Source: JABDQZ01 sp963801985
Lineage (GTDB): Bacteria > Pseudomonadota > Gammaproteobacteria > Chromatiales > Chromatiaceae
Direction: 5' to 3'
DNA length: 64,000 nt
Assembly (NCBI GenBank): GCA_963801985.1
Contig: CAWDGV010000011.1
Location: forward strand, 62,001 to 126,000
Notes under the pieces: model-generated
Databases searched by the model: none
What the model was told of the DNA's origin: nothing
What the model saw: the letters and a program-made list of their open reading frames with translations, nothing else
Position numbers and translations under genes: made by a program
In this document: positions 16,483-25,141 of the stretch, one piece after another
Layout: each line of letters opens with the position of its first letter
Position numbering within the stretch: the stretch's first letter is position 1

Positions 16483-16851
16483 ATGGAACTACATAATTTA
16501 CCCTTTGGGAAAGTAATTATCCTCCGCGAGGATATTGCTGAAGTTATTATTGATGAAGGTATTGAATTTAGTACTGAAATGGTAGACCAGTACCACAGGT
16601 TTTTATTGTCGCACCTGAAAGCTCCTTTTTTACTACTGATTAATAAAATCAATACATACACATACGATTTTGAAGCCCAGCAGAAGCTGGCCTCCTTAGA
16701 AGAAATTAAAAAAATGGCTGTTGTTTCTTATTCCCAGGTCACGAATGTAACAACAGAATACTTAGCCGTAATTCCACGTGAAGTGAAGTGGAATCTTAAA
16801 ATCTTTTCAAATCGAGAATTAGCGTTAACCTGGCTGAAATCAACTGATTAA
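16483..16851 (+). CDS. Small protein with SpoIIAA/STAS-like features
   Basis: This 122-aa soluble protein has alternating beta strands and helices: FGKVIILREDIAEVIID, then PFLLLINKINTYTYDFEA, then MAVVSYSQVTNVTTEYLAVI and KIFSNRELALTWLKS. The pattern, especially the final SxxEALxWL-type helix, resembles the SpoIIAA-like proteins of marine bacteria, which are of unknown function. No signal peptide is present. It is convergent with the FKBP gene, 15 bases away. Family assignment is tentative. Confidence 0.55.
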   Translation: MELHNLPFGKVIILREDIAEVIIDEGIEFSTEMVDQYHRFLLSHLKAPFLLLINKINTYTYDFEAQQKLASLEEIKKMAVVSYSQVTNVTTEYLAVIPREVKWNLKIFSNRELALTWLKSTD

Positions 16852-16865
16852 ACGCACACTTTTCC

Positions 16866-17552
16866 TTATTTTATTGCCAGCAACTCGATATCAAAGATCA
16901 GGACTTCATTGGGCCCAATAGATCCTTTAATACCCTGCTCGCCATAAGCAAGTGATGATGGAACAAAAATTCGCCACTTCTCACCGGTATGCATATTCGT
17001 TAAAGCCTCGCTAAAGCCTGGAATCACTGCATTTAGTTTGAATTCAGCGGCCTTGCCACGTGTTAATGAACTATCAAAAACATCACCATTAATCAAAGTA
17101 CCGTGATAATGAACCTCTACCGTATCGTTTAAGCCAGGCTGTAACCCTGAAGCGGTTGTTAAAACCTGGTACTGCAGGCCTGAAGCCATTTCCATAACAC
17201 CCGGCTTTGACTTATTTTTTTCAAGAAACGCCATACCTTCGGTTAAATTAGCTTTTCCATCATTTTTACGCTGCGCTTTAAGATGTTTCTGGTAGGAAAC
17301 AACAGCATCATTCATTTCAACTTCATCCAGCCTGGGGGTATTACCCTGTAATACATCATCAATGGCATCAAAGAAATTCTGGTTATCTAATTGCTTGAAG
17401 CCCTGGGCTTGAAGCATTTGTCCAATTCGATACCCCATTGTATAGGCGTAACGGGCTTCAATTGAATCTTTCTCACTACCTTTATCCGCAAAACTATTCA
17501 GCGGTATCAACATTAAAACCAGGCATACTCGATAAAAGGTGTTTCTTTTCAT
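16866..17552 (-). CDS. FKBP-type peptidyl-prolyl isomerase, Mip/FkpA-like
   Basis: This 228-aa precursor has a signal peptide (about residues 1-22, ending NSFA). A helical dimerisation domain follows (RYAYTMGYRIGQMLQAQGF, LKAQRKNDGKANLTEGMAFLEKNK). The C-terminal FKBP domain includes VEVHYHGTLINGDVFDSS, VIPGFSEALTNM and VFVPSSLAYGEQGI. It is a periplasmic folding catalyst for proline-containing proteins of the outer membrane and periplasm. Length and domain order are normal for the Mip family. A 43-base gap separates it from the DUF5062 gene upstream. Confidence 0.92.
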   Translation of the reverse strand: MKRNTFYRVCLVLMLIPLNSFADKGSEKDSIEARYAYTMGYRIGQMLQAQGFKQLDNQNFFDAIDDVLQGNTPRLDEVEMNDAVVSYQKHLKAQRKNDGKANLTEGMAFLEKNKSKPGVMEMASGLQYQVLTTASGLQPGLNDTVEVHYHGTLINGDVFDSSLTRGKAAEFKLNAVIPGFSEALTNMHTGEKWRIFVPSSLAYGEQGIKGSIGPNEVLIFDIELLAIK

Positions 17553-17595
17553 TTGTACTCTTCTCGCGTGGATATGAATTGGCTAATGAATCGTT

Positions 17596-17856
17596 TTACT
17601 TGAGCAGTGGGTGATTATCTGGCAACTGGTGAGCAAGCCAAAGCGCTAATTTGTGTTTCATATTAGGTTCCGTCTCCTGATCCCTGGCAAGGGGTTGAAT
17701 CAGTTTATCGTGAACAAGCAAGCGGTAAATATATTCAATTTTCAAATGCGCTGAATCAGTTTCCTCAAATTTGGCAGCATTCCGTTTTTCAGCAAAAATC
17801 ATCCCGACCCGCAGCGCCTCTTTAAGCAAGGCTTTCTCATTTTTTATCTTTTTCAC
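17596..17856 (-). CDS. DUF5062 family protein
   Basis: This 86-aa soluble protein is rich in Lys, Leu and Glu. It starts MKKIKNEKALLKEALRVG and ends MKHKLALWLAHQLPDNHPLLK, matching the DUF5062 family known from Vibrio and other gammaproteobacteria. Function is unknown. GGAGAG precedes the ATG in the region around 17870. The gene is followed by the FKBP gene on the same strand. Confidence 0.72.
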   Translation of the reverse strand: MKKIKNEKALLKEALRVGMIFAEKRNAAKFEETDSAHLKIEYIYRLLVHDKLIQPLARDQETEPNMKHKLALWLAHQLPDNHPLLK

Positions 17857-18027
17857 AGGAACTCTCCTCAGAATATAGAGGCATCATATAACAGTCAGCA
17901 GCAATAGCTGAGCAAATAGCTATACTTTATCCGTTCAGAAAGAAAAAATGAACAATCATGGCTAGCTGCTGCTTTCTATAGCCATTCATAACAGCATGAA
18001 TGTATTTACCACCAAAGAGGCTTTAGC

Positions 18028-18960
18028 ATGAAAGTAGCTATCATACAGCAGTCACCCGTACTGCTTGATTTACCTGGAACCATCGACAAAGCAGTCAATT
18101 TAATTGCCGATGCCGCCAGCAATAACGCTGATCTGGTTATATTCCCAGAGGCCTTTTTTCCTGGATACCCGGCATGGATATGGCGACTTCGTCCCGGTGC
18201 AGACTGGGCAATTACCGATGAAATACACAAGCGCTTACTGCAGAACGCTGTCAATCTGGAAACCGATGACCTCAAAGCCATCTGCGCAGCAGCAAAACAA
18301 CATAACCTTACTATCGTTGCCGGGATCAATGAGCGTGATGGCCGGCTAAGTCAATCCACACTTTACAACACGGTTGTCACTATTGGGCCCGATGGCAGCC
18401 TCCTGAACCGACATCGTAAATTAATGCCAACCAACCCGGAAAAAATGGTTTGGGGATTCGGTGATGCAACAGGACTCAAAGTTGTTGATACGCCAAGCGG
18501 TCGCATTGGCTCTCTCATTTGCTGGGAAAACTATATGCCATTAGCCCGTTTTGCCTTGTATGCCCAGGGCGTGGAAATCTACATAGCACCAACCTATGAT
18601 AGTGGCGATGCCTGGATAGGCACGATGCAGCACATTGCACGCGAGGGCTGTTGCTGGGTTATCAGTGCTGGTGTTGCATTACATACTAAAGATATACCGG
18701 ATGATTTTCCGGAGCGGGACAAACTGTATCCGAATGATGACGAATGGATAAACCCCGGCGATTCACTGGTCATTTCGCCGCGTGGGGAAATTATTGCGGG
18801 TCCATACAAAAATACCCAGGAAAATATCTATGCCGAAATTGATTTACATGAAGTTGCGATTTCAAGACGTGGCTTTGATGTGGCTGGTCATTATTCAAGA
18901 CCCGATATTTTCACTCTGCATATCGATACACAGCCTCAATCACCCATTTCACTCGATTAA
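18028..18960 (+). CDS. Nitrilase (carbon-nitrogen hydrolase)
   Basis: This 310-aa cytoplasmic enzyme carries the complete catalytic triad of the nitrilase superfamily: E41 in VIFPEAFFPGYP, K131 in RHRKLMPTNPEK and C165 in LICWENYMPL. The WEN after the cysteine and the PAW/IW segment after the first motif are typical of true nitrilases, which turn organic nitriles into acids plus ammonia, rather than of amidases. AAGAGGCTTTAGC precedes the ATG. No aldoxime or nitrile-pathway genes lie next to it, so the natural substrate is unknown. Length is somewhat shorter than many nitrilases but complete. Confidence 0.88.
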   Translation: MKVAIIQQSPVLLDLPGTIDKAVNLIADAASNNADLVIFPEAFFPGYPAWIWRLRPGADWAITDEIHKRLLQNAVNLETDDLKAICAAAKQHNLTIVAGINERDGRLSQSTLYNTVVTIGPDGSLLNRHRKLMPTNPEKMVWGFGDATGLKVVDTPSGRIGSLICWENYMPLARFALYAQGVEIYIAPTYDSGDAWIGTMQHIAREGCCWVISAGVALHTKDIPDDFPERDKLYPNDDEWINPGDSLVISPRGEIIAGPYKNTQENIYAEIDLHEVAISRRGFDVAGHYSRPDIFTLHIDTQPQSPISLD

Positions 18961-19125
18961 TTCCCACGCAAATACTGCTTAAACGTGAACCAGTTTGCAT
19001 TTATTGAAGCTGCCATGGTGAATTTTCAGCGAGATTGACAACGCTCAATGTAAGCATGTTGTTCTCTGACCATGATCTGTACCCATAAAGGTCGTTTAAG
19101 GCCTGTATTAAGGAGTGTATTGATT

Positions 19126-19884
19126 ATGAAAAAAATATTTAAAATCATCTTACTAGTGTTTATTTCCAGTCTCCTGGTTAGCGGTCAAACGTTTGCCAAG
19201 GGAAATGGAAAGGGAAAAGGCGGCAGGATTGCCGCAGAGCAATCAGTTTCTTCTGAATCATCCGAGTCAACCGAGCTATCTGAATCCCCTGATTCCTCCG
19301 ACTCTTCCGACGATTTGGATTATAACGATGCAACCCATTTGGCTTTCATGCGCGAGGAAGAAAAACTGGCTCGTGACGTTTACAACACATTCCATGAAAT
19401 TTACCCCAACTCCATGGCTTTTGGACAAATCGAGGATTCGGAGCAGAAACATACTGATGCGGTAGCTGCAATGCTGGCCAGATACGGACTGGAAGATCCA
19501 AACACCAATGATGCCATCGGTAAATATACCGGTGAAGAATATGGTCCTTATTTCACAGAAAAATATGAGCAGCTGGTCGAAATAGGTCGTAAAAGCCTGT
19601 TAGATGCAATGTATGTCGGCGCAATGATCGAAGAGCTCGATATGCACGATCTTATCTATTGCCCGCAAGCCATCGTTGACGCTGACAACGGGGTTGACGT
19701 GAATGAATGCGGACAGATTTATACTGATGAAGAACCCATTTTAGAGCTCTACCAGAAACTGTTAAATGGCTCGGCAAGTCATTTAAGAGGTTATGTCCAG
19801 AACATTGAGTCTGTGATTGGCGAAGGCAATTACAAGGCCCAGGTTCTAACCCAGGAAGAAGTTGACGGTATTCTGGGGCGCTAG
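19126..19884 (+). CDS. DUF2202 domain secreted protein, ferritin-like fold
   Basis: This 252-aa precursor has a signal peptide (about residues 1-24) and a low-complexity Ser/Glu/Asp linker (SSESSESTELSESPDSSDSS). The DUF2202 domain then begins LAFMREEEKLARDVYNTFHE. Conserved Glu and His residues (EEEKLARD, DSEQKHTDAV, AMIEELDMHDL) fit a ferritin-like four-helix bundle that could bind a di-metal centre; this is known for the fold and inferred here. AAGGAG lies ten bases before the ATG at 19126, which is preferred over upstream starts. It acts outside the cytoplasm. Its own terminator follows. Confidence 0.85.
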   Translation: MKKIFKIILLVFISSLLVSGQTFAKGNGKGKGGRIAAEQSVSSESSESTELSESPDSSDSSDDLDYNDATHLAFMREEEKLARDVYNTFHEIYPNSMAFGQIEDSEQKHTDAVAAMLARYGLEDPNTNDAIGKYTGEEYGPYFTEKYEQLVEIGRKSLLDAMYVGAMIEELDMHDLIYCPQAIVDADNGVDVNECGQIYTDEEPILELYQKLLNGSASHLRGYVQNIESVIGEGNYKAQVLTQEEVDGILGR

Positions 19885-19907
19885 ACTTTAAAGAATATTC
19901 TGGAATC

Positions 19908-19938
19908 AAAATAACCCGCGAAAGCGGGTTATTTTTTT
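19908..19938. terminator. Bidirectional intrinsic terminator
   Basis: ATAACCCGC and GCGGGTTAT form a nine-pair stem closed by a GAAA tetraloop, with a seven-T tail on the plus strand and an A run on the other side. It separates the DUF2202 gene from the convergent slyD-like gene. Confidence 0.92.
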
Positions 19939-19955
19939 ATACCGGATAGCTAATG

Positions 19956-20384
19956 TTAACCAATTGAAACCAGTTCAAGCGCAAAGGTTAACTCCTGCCC
20001 AGCCAGCGGATGATTCCCATCAAGTTTCACATTATCATCATCAAAAGCGATAACCTTGAAATGGATGACCTGGCCATCAGGACTGGTTGCACTGAGGGCA
20101 ACACCTTCAACAAGCTCAATATCATCAGGAATGTTGCTACGTGGCACTTCCTGCACCATTTCAGCGTTATAGTCACCGTAAGCCTGGTCAGGTGAAATAG
20201 TCACAGTTTTTGTTTCACCCACAGCCATACCCTCTACAGCATTACTGAAGCCGGGTATAATTTGTCCAGAACCAATTTCAAAGCTTAATGGCTCCCTCCC
20301 CTCAGATGAATCAAACTCGGTACCATCGTTCAGGGTACCTGTGTAATGAATACTGACATTATCGCCTTGTTTCGCTGTTGACAT
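19956..20384 (-). CDS. slyD: FKBP-type peptidyl-prolyl isomerase, SlyD-like
   Basis: This 142-aa cytoplasmic protein has the split FKBP domain of SlyD. It begins VSIHYTGTLNDGTEFDSS and continues LSFEIGSGQIIPGFSNAVEGMAVGE. A flap (insert-in-flap) segment follows around VPRSNIPDDIELVEG, and it ends NHPLAGQELTFALELVSI. It catalyses proline isomerisation and acts as a chaperone. The His-rich metal-binding tail of E. coli SlyD is absent, as in many short homologues. Confidence 0.9.
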   Translation of the reverse strand: MSTAKQGDNVSIHYTGTLNDGTEFDSSEGREPLSFEIGSGQIIPGFSNAVEGMAVGETKTVTISPDQAYGDYNAEMVQEVPRSNIPDDIELVEGVALSATSPDGQVIHFKVIAFDDDNVKLDGNHPLAGQELTFALELVSIG

Positions 20385-20607
20385 GTTTTCTACCTCAATG
20401 AAATGAATAAGATTAATTAGTTGGGAAATGACGGAAACCTGGCTTGATGAGCCGGATTTTCAAAGATCTTTCAGATTAGAGGTATCTATGAGAAACAGCA
20501 GGAACGAAGCACAACATGGATGACCTTAATCATCTTTGCACCGCATCCTATAGAGAGTTTCTTTCAAATGCAAAATTATGCTGAAAATATCAATTTTGAA
20601 ATTTTCT

Positions 20608-21120
20608 CTATTCAACCACAGAGTCAAGGTTAAGCTCCATGACAAAATCATCCATGTAAAAGCCTCCGCCGATATCTTTGCAAACTTCATCAATGACGAC
20701 GAACCCCCTTCTCCGATACCAATCAATGCTCGTTTGGTTATTTCGATTAACGGTTAACCAGATAGTTTTGACTTTATGCTCTCTACAGCGAAGTTTAACG
20801 AAATCAAGTAAATACTGTCCCAGGCCCATGCCCCTCGCACTGCGCTGAAGATATATTTTACTGATCATTATCTTTTTACTGGCTTTGTCTGAAACTAATG
20901 ACAGGTAGCCCACCGGCACGCCCCCTGATTCAAGTAAGAAATATTGCTGGCCAGCTTCAAGTTGACCTGTTATGGCTGGCACGGACTGGTAATGGTCGAG
21001 CATGTAATCAACCTGCTCCTGGCCAATAATATCAACAAAATGGTCATTCCAGATCTCGTAGGCCAACCGGGCAACAGATTCAATATCGCCCTGCCCATTA
21101 ACTGGCTGGAGTGAATGCAA
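20608..21120 (-). CDS. GNAT family N-acetyltransferase
   Basis: This 170-aa cytoplasmic protein shows the GNAT core. It includes VGYLSLVSDK, MISKIYLQRSARGMGLGQYLL, where R-x-x-G-x-G/A binds the pyrophosphate of acetyl-CoA, and LTVNRNNQTSIDWYRRRGFVVI. The acceptor is unknown. It follows trpB by 21 bases on the same strand, so the two may share a transcript. Confidence 0.85.
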   Translation of the reverse strand: MHSLQPVNGQGDIESVARLAYEIWNDHFVDIIGQEQVDYMLDHYQSVPAITGQLEAGQQYFLLESGGVPVGYLSLVSDKASKKIMISKIYLQRSARGMGLGQYLLDFVKLRCREHKVKTIWLTVNRNNQTSIDWYRRRGFVVIDEVCKDIGGGFYMDDFVMELNLDSVVE

Positions 21121-21141
21121 TGTTCTATCCCGTCAATTTAA

Positions 21142-22365
21142 TTAAAGCGTGTTGGCAACACCATAGTCAGCGCCATAGTTATCAACAACAAAGTCGATAT
21201 CCTTATCACCCCGGCCAGACAGGTTTATCAGGATGCTGCCTGTCTCACCTTCTCCAGCCATTTTCAGCGCGTATGCCACTGCATGAGATGATTCAATTGC
21301 AGGAATAATCCCTTCCAGTCTTGAGAGTTCAAAGAATGCGTCAATAGCCTCTTTATCACCGATCGTACTGTAACTTACACGGCCAAGATCTTTCAGGTAA
21401 CTGTGCTGCGGCCCTACTGAAGGATAATCCAGCCCACTCGCTACAGAATAAACTTCCATGGGTTCTCCCTGTTTATCCTGCAGCATGTAAGACTTGAAAC
21501 CATGCATGATACCTGGCTTGCCCTTGGTAATTGATGCGGCATGCTCGCCATCGATATCAAGGCTATGTCCCGATGGCTCAACACCGTGCAATTTAACTTC
21601 AGCATCATCAAGAAATGCACTAAAGATCCCCATGGCATTGGAACCACCACCAACACAGGCAACAATATTATCTGGCAGAGTACCGGTCATTTCAGCAAAC
21701 TGGACCCTGGCCTCGTTACCTACAATCGACTGGAAATCCCTAACCATCATCGGAAAAGGATGGGGACCAACAACTGAACCAATTGCATATAATTGATTAA
21801 CCGGATCCTTCATATAACCTTCAAAAGCAGCATCGACTGCTTCTTTCAGTGTTTTTCTACCATGGGTAGCAGGTATCACCTTGGCGCCCAGAATCTGCAT
21901 GCGAACCACGTTGGGATGCTCTTTCTTTATATCGACTTCTCCCATGTAGATCTCACATTTCAACCCAACCAGGGCAGCCGCAGTTGCCAAAGCCACACCA
22001 TGCTGACCTGCGCCTGTCTCAGCGATCAATTTCGTTTTGCCCATCTTTTTGGCCAACAGGGCCTCACCCAGGCAATGATTAATTTTATGTGCCCCGGTGT
22101 GGTTCAGGTCTTCTCTTTTAAGATAGATTTCTGCTCCGTATTTGCGGGAAAGATTTTTTGCATGAAAGATTGGACTGGGACGTCCGACATAATGCTGATA
22201 AAGGTCTGTTAATTCCTCGATAAAACTGTCGTCCTGACGAATGGCCAGGTAGGAGGCCGTTATATCATCCATAATTGCCTGCAACTGTTCCGGGATAAAA
22301 CTACCGCCGTATTCACCGAAAAAGCCTTTTTTATCAGGTTGATCATAAGTAAATGTGTTTTTCAT
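21142..22365 (-). CDS. trpB: Tryptophan synthase beta subunit
   Basis: This 407-aa pyridoxal-phosphate enzyme condenses indole with serine to give tryptophan. It has the PLP lysine K94 in HTGAHKINH, the catalytic glutamate E116 in AETGAGQHG, the phosphate loop GGGSNAMGIF and the GYxGxF-like opening FFGEYGGSFIPE. It belongs to the ordinary TrpB1 class. Unusually, no trpA follows; the next gene encodes an acetyltransferase. It may therefore be a stand-alone or second copy, or trpA may be elsewhere. It is divergent from the HDOD gene at 22512. Confidence 0.93.
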   Translation of the reverse strand: MKNTFTYDQPDKKGFFGEYGGSFIPEQLQAIMDDITASYLAIRQDDSFIEELTDLYQHYVGRPSPIFHAKNLSRKYGAEIYLKREDLNHTGAHKINHCLGEALLAKKMGKTKLIAETGAGQHGVALATAAALVGLKCEIYMGEVDIKKEHPNVVRMQILGAKVIPATHGRKTLKEAVDAAFEGYMKDPVNQLYAIGSVVGPHPFPMMVRDFQSIVGNEARVQFAEMTGTLPDNIVACVGGGSNAMGIFSAFLDDAEVKLHGVEPSGHSLDIDGEHAASITKGKPGIMHGFKSYMLQDKQGEPMEVYSVASGLDYPSVGPQHSYLKDLGRVSYSTIGDKEAIDAFFELSRLEGIIPAIESSHAVAYALKMAGEGETGSILINLSGRGDKDIDFVVDNYGADYGVANTL

Positions 22366-22412
22366 TTTATTACCCCGTGGAATCTATTCAGGTTTACCCG
22401 GGGAAATTATCA

Positions 22413-22429
22413 CAACATCCCCAATGTTG
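22413..22429. promoter_or_regulatory. Short dyad in the trpB / HDOD divergent promoter region
   Basis: CAACAT and ATGTTG form a perfect six-base inverted repeat with a five-base centre, 48 bases upstream of trpB. The size suits a dimeric regulator site, but a six-base arm can arise by chance. No regulator gene lies next to it. Confidence 0.25.
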
Positions 22430-22511
22430 ATATGAGACTGATTTGAAGTTTGTTAACCTTTACGTAAAATAGTTTCATCGTTAATGGGACGATATAAAAG
22501 GACTTAATAAA

Positions 22512-23504
22512 TTGTTTAATTTTAAAAACCTGTTCAAAGCATCAAAATCAAAGACTGAATCACGCCCTGAACATTTTCCACCACGCCTGGAAATACAGAC
22601 TGAAAATTCATCTATTCATGCTTCCGAAATAAACGACATTTTTTATAACGCTTTACTCGGTATTAACTCGAACACTGCTACCGCATTGAATCCATTTGAA
22701 ATCGAGTCTCTTAAACAACTTGAACAATTATTGCAGCAGGATTTAAACGAAACCAACCTGTTGCCGCGGATGCCATTGGTTCTTCCCCAGCTATTACACT
22801 CACTGCGCGATGAGAATTCCGATGCCGCCGAAATCACGTTACTCATTGAAAAAGACCCGGTACTTGTCGGTGATGTCATGCGGCTGGTGAACAGCCCTTA
22901 TTATCGAACACGCGAAAAGATCACAACACTGCAACAGGCCACCCTGATGTTAGGCCGGGATGGTCTGCGAAAACTGGTGGCAAGTTCCATTCTCAAACCA
23001 CTGCTTAACCTGGAAAATGGTCATTTCAGCAAGTTGGCAAACTGCTCCTTGTGGGATCATTCAGAAAAGGCCGCATTTGCCGCTTCCATTCTATGTACGG
23101 GAGACGAGGAAAATGTTTTTCATGCCTACCTTTCCGGCATACTGAATAATATCGGCTTCACCGTTGGCTTTAAGGTACTGGATAAAATTTATGATGGAAT
23201 TCATCCTCCCACCTCAATAGAATTTCAGCAAAAGTTTATTGAGCTATGTAAATCATTGACATTACTGATTGCAAAAAGCTGGTCCATGCCGGATAACATT
23301 TGCAATGCGCTTGGCAAGCATCCCCAGAAATACAGTAACCAACAATCTCGGATCTTTTCGGAAACGCTCTATATTGCTGACAAGCTTTCCAAAGCTGTCG
23401 TGATTGGAAAAGAGATCAGACTTGATCCCTTAAAGACAAAGGTTTTAGTTAACGAGGAGCCATGCAGTCAATGTCGTTATGCAATTGAAGGCATCAGCCA
23501 ATAG
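22512..23504 (+). CDS. HDOD domain protein (second in window)
   Basis: This 330-aa protein has an N-terminal variable region of about 90 residues and then an HDOD domain: LLPRMPLVLPQLLHSL, ITLLIEKDPVLVGDVMRLVNSPYYR, LQQATLMLGRDGLRKLVASSIL and SGILNNIGFTVGF. The HD metal-binding residues are lost, as usual in HDOD. The start is a TTG preceded by AAGGAC. It lies opposite trpB and converges on an unknown gene pair. Signalling role inferred from the family. Confidence 0.78.
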   Translation: MFNFKNLFKASKSKTESRPEHFPPRLEIQTENSSIHASEINDIFYNALLGINSNTATALNPFEIESLKQLEQLLQQDLNETNLLPRMPLVLPQLLHSLRDENSDAAEITLLIEKDPVLVGDVMRLVNSPYYRTREKITTLQQATLMLGRDGLRKLVASSILKPLLNLENGHFSKLANCSLWDHSEKAAFAASILCTGDEENVFHAYLSGILNNIGFTVGFKVLDKIYDGIHPPTSIEFQQKFIELCKSLTLLIAKSWSMPDNICNALGKHPQKYSNQQSRIFSETLYIADKLSKAVVIGKEIRLDPLKTKVLVNEEPCSQCRYAIEGISQ

Positions 23505-23513
23505 CGCATTCGA

Positions 23514-24290
23514 TCAAAAAAGCTTTTTCATGATTTTTTTAACAAAACTTGACCCGCTACCCTGCTCACACTGACGAATCTCCCTGTTGAGCTGGCTGGA
23601 TAAGAGTAAAACCCCTTTTATGGTTCTTACCGAAATGATATCTGTACGGAGCTGGTCCTGAAGTAAAGGCGTGGGCCACGGATTACATTCGCGGTTTTTA
23701 CGAATAAATTTTTTCACGTTGTCATGAAGATTTTGTGTAAGTTCGCCGACAATGTCCGCTTCTACCTCATTCTTCAACCTGCCCGACAGGTTGTGTACCC
23801 AGTACTTTGCCCTTTTGGGCGTCAGCAGTTGCTGCTGCACACAATCTTTTAGCAATAACTCCCCCAGCGGCTTTCGTTCCAGGGCAAGCTTCTCCTGCAT
23901 GGCTGCAGCTTCGGGCTTGTATCCAGTCGCTTGAGCAGATTTCTTTTCCGACTTTTTTTCAACAGCAGAGGTCTCGGTAACTTCAACTTCATCTGGCTCA
24001 ATTTCCGGCTTTGATTCCTGCTCTAGTTTCGGCTTTTTTTTCTCGACAGCTGCCGGAACAATCTCCTCGCCGTTAATTCGCAGCCGCAACTTTTCCAGTT
24101 CTTCCTGCATCAGCACTTCAAGTGCTGCGATATCCGCACCATCCAATGCCTTTTGCTCAAGTGCCTGGCGCACTTCCTCCTCATAGAGCCGGATTTGGCT
24201 GGCTTTCTTTACACCTTCATTGGTGCAGAGCATGAAGACACGGCCTGTTACGTTAATCGACAAAAACTGTTTGATCCGATCGCTCAACAT
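23514..24290 (-). CDS. Hypothetical protein, 258 aa
   Basis: I do not recognise this protein. It is soluble, with an N-terminal helical part (QIRLYEEEVRQALEQKALD) and a Lys/Glu/Val/Pro-rich linker (about residues 88-130, EKKKPKLEQESKPEIEPDEV). A basic C-terminal domain contains LLLKDCVQQQLLTPKRAKYW and NPWPTPLLQDQLRTDI. It has no membrane segment. It starts 17 bases after the gene upstream, so the two are probably co-expressed. Confidence 0.55.
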   Translation of the reverse strand: MLSDRIKQFLSINVTGRVFMLCTNEGVKKASQIRLYEEEVRQALEQKALDGADIAALEVLMQEELEKLRLRINGEEIVPAAVEKKKPKLEQESKPEIEPDEVEVTETSAVEKKSEKKSAQATGYKPEAAAMQEKLALERKPLGELLLKDCVQQQLLTPKRAKYWVHNLSGRLKNEVEADIVGELTQNLHDNVKKFIRKNRECNPWPTPLLQDQLRTDIISVRTIKGVLLLSSQLNREIRQCEQGSGSSFVKKIMKKLF

Positions 24291-24307
24291 TTCCTTATCC
24301 CGGTTTA

Positions 24308-25060
24308 TTACCCATTTCCAGCAGATTCAGCTTCTGACTGCTGGCGCGCGGTTTCCCGCTGTAAAATGATAGCCTCTGCCTGACGATCCAGTATCTCTCG
24401 ATAGAACTGGTTTGCCTCTTTATACAGTTCCCTGACAGCCACATCAGACGAACCATAGTGTTGCAAAATATGTAGCGCCTCTTTCATGTGTTTTCCGGCC
24501 GCATTCCATTGCTGCTTTTCGATTAGTAAATTAGCTTCACCTGTGTGAAACAGCGACACATAATTTGCTCGCAACGCCACTAATTCCCGCTCATGAAGTT
24601 TGCGCCCGGCTTCGTTCATGCCCGCAATATGGCCTTCTGCTTTAAGAAAGTTGATCAATTCGCTCAGACCATGCAGATAATGATTATAAACAGTTCTGTC
24701 GGAAGGTTTGCTCAACTGGAATTCAGATCTTGATTCAGCAGCTGACAGGCGTTGCTGAGCCTGGGCAATTGAATTTTTGAGATTATCCAGTCGTTTATGT
24801 ATCTGGTGAACAGCCATATACCTTGCCAGAATTTCCTTGCGTAATAACACGTGCAGTTTTTTGGAAATTGCGCAGCCTTCTGTTACAGCCAGTATATTCT
24901 CTATTTGCTGCACACCTCTTAAAATTCGACGTAATGCAGCCTGTTTTTGTAACTGGTAAGCCTGGTATCTCTGCGCTACTCCCGTTAACACGAGCAGCAG
25001 GAAAATCAGACCGCCAATGCCAATAAACAGGTGATACTGAGGGGGGATTGCACTAAGCAA
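24308..25060 (-). CDS. Hypothetical membrane-anchored coiled-coil protein, 250 aa
   Basis: It has an N-terminal membrane helix (HLFIGIGGLIFLLLVLTGVA, about residues 10-29) followed by long amphipathic helices (residues 33-250) with heptad-like patterns such as RLDNLKNSIAQAQQRLSAA. This is a topology of one anchor and a cytoplasmic coiled-coil body. The start is a TTG at 25060. It forms a pair with the unknown gene downstream. The function is unknown; scaffold or envelope roles are only guesses. Confidence 0.55.
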   Translation of the reverse strand: MLSAIPPQYHLFIGIGGLIFLLLVLTGVAQRYQAYQLQKQAALRRILRGVQQIENILAVTEGCAISKKLHVLLRKEILARYMAVHQIHKRLDNLKNSIAQAQQRLSAAESRSEFQLSKPSDRTVYNHYLHGLSELINFLKAEGHIAGMNEAGRKLHERELVALRANYVSLFHTGEANLLIEKQQWNAAGKHMKEALHILQHYGSSDVAVRELYKEANQFYREILDRQAEAIILQRETARQQSEAESAGNG

Positions 25061-25141
25061 AATTCACTGTCTCCATGGAGAACAAACCTCTGTTGTTGTT
25101 TCGGTCAGGCAGCGAAAAACTTTAGTTTTATTTCAGGAGGA

